Below are positions 22,233-22,572 of a stretch of DNA of 22,572 nt, piece by piece (position 1 is the stretch's first letter; each line of letters starts with the position of its first letter). The notes beneath the pieces were generated by a model. It was given only the letters and a program-made list of their open reading frames with translations. It was not told the DNA's origin and ran no database searches. The DNA is taken from contig CANCGK010000003.1 of assembly GCA_947377595.1 (NCBI GenBank), positions 1-22,572 of the forward strand. Direction: 5' to 3'. The position numbers and the translations under genes are program-made. This DNA comes from a bacterium (GTDB lineage: Bacteria; Babelota; Babeliae; Babelales; Chromulinivoraceae).

Positions 22233-22294
22233 GCTTATCGGGTAATGCCATCATTTTTTAGCAAAATATAAAAATTTAAAATTAAGGAAATGTT

Positions 22295-22572
22295 ATGAAA
22301 ATGAATTTTGCAAATCCTCAAGCTGATTTTACGTTTAAGCGACTATTTGGAAAAAGTGGACATGAAAAATTAACCATAAGCTTGCTTAATAATATTTTAG
22401 GACGTACAAAAGATAATGAGATTACCCAGATTACATTTTGTAATATTGAAAATATTCCTGCAATGGATACTCAAAAAGAATCTTATTTAGATATTCTATG
22501 TACGGATAAGCTTGATAATAAATTTATTATTGAGATGCAGGTGGCTAAAGAGCAATCTTTCCGCAAAAGATC
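22295..22572 (+). CDS. Rpn/PD-(D/E)XK transposase-family nuclease, 5' part only
   Basis: The 92 codons visible before the window ends begin MKMNFANPQADFTFKRLFGK, then LTISLLNNILG, ESYLDILCTD and KFIIEMQVAKE. The FTFKRLFG opening, the LLNNIL helix, the conserved Asp in YLDIL and the ExQ in IIEMQ are the hallmarks of the PD-(D/E)XK nuclease family transposase/Rpn recombination-promoting nuclease family. Such proteins are usually about 250-320 residues. They are DNA endonucleases linked to recombination or phage defence rather than proven transposases. AAGGA precedes the ATG. Completeness cannot be judged. Confidence 0.88.
   Translation, partial: MKMNFANPQADFTFKRLFGKSGHEKLTISLLNNILGRTKDNEITQITFCNIENIPAMDTQKESYLDILCTDKLDNKFIIEMQVAKEQSFRKR

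Noticed and set aside
1..22572. CRISPR arrays, complete insertion sequences or integrase genes
   Set aside because: No regularly spaced repeats, no terminal inverted repeats with a transposase, and no recombinase motif were found; only the partial Rpn-type gene at the right edge is recombination-related.
1..22572. Alternative genetic code (TGA read as Trp)
   Set aside because: Trp codons are TGG throughout the housekeeping genes, and rnpA ends properly at TGA overlapping the yidD start.

Overview
The window comes from a low-GC bacterium (roughly 35% G+C by eye) using the standard bacterial code; TGA is a genuine stop at the end of rnpA. Conserved housekeeping genes sit as islands among many secreted proteins with no recognisable family. 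With the divergent trigger factor and YidD, the TGS-less threonyl-tRNA synthetase and the dense set of signal-peptide proteins, this fits a host-associated, genome-reduced lineage such as Candidatus Dependentiae (TM6). That assignment is an inference from style and was not tested by phylogeny.

Layout. 1-1087: 3'-truncated thrS (minus). 1088-1530: intergenic, with a 98-bp dispersed repeat. 1531-2792: a small exported protein and a lipoprotein (plus). 3005-4465: PIN-PhoH ATPase (plus). 4530-5435: a HigB/HigA-type toxin-antitoxin pair placed between the functional yidD 3' end and a second 69-bp copy of that same 3' end. 5366-9287: a minus-strand core block read tsf, frr, tRNA-Leu(UAG), tig, rpmH, rnpA, yidD. 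9446-11465: a 606-aa exported protein of unknown function bracketed by 70-bp direct repeats. 11909-12757: a PIG-L/LmbE-type deacetylase. 12819-16636: three minus-strand exported proteins, two of which look like tandem paralogues. 16796-18442: argS (minus). 18605-20100: three plus-strand exported proteins, two sharing a near-identical signal peptide. 20231-22232: mnmA, pgsA and a small exported helical protein, probably one operon. 22295-22572: 5' part of an Rpn/PD-(D/E)XK transposase-family nuclease.

How the parts work together. The core genes serve translation: tRNA charging (ThrRS, ArgRS), tRNA-Leu, tRNA thiolation (MnmA), tRNA 5' maturation (RnpA), ribosome structure (L34), elongation (EF-Ts), recycling (RRF) and nascent-chain folding or insertion (trigger factor, YidD). 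PgsA makes phospholipid. The exported proteins could act at the envelope or on a host.

The most unusual signal is a set of three ungapped repeat pairs of 69, 70 and 98 bp, all about 94-95% identical. One is certainly a duplicated gene 3' end (yidD), and one reads as another (ending in GFYLKF and a stop). Two bracket accessory genes as direct repeats. The third is inverted and encloses about 12 kb. No integrase or transposase is visible beside any of them. They may be footprints of an integration or gene-end duplication process that adds cargo behind conserved genes.
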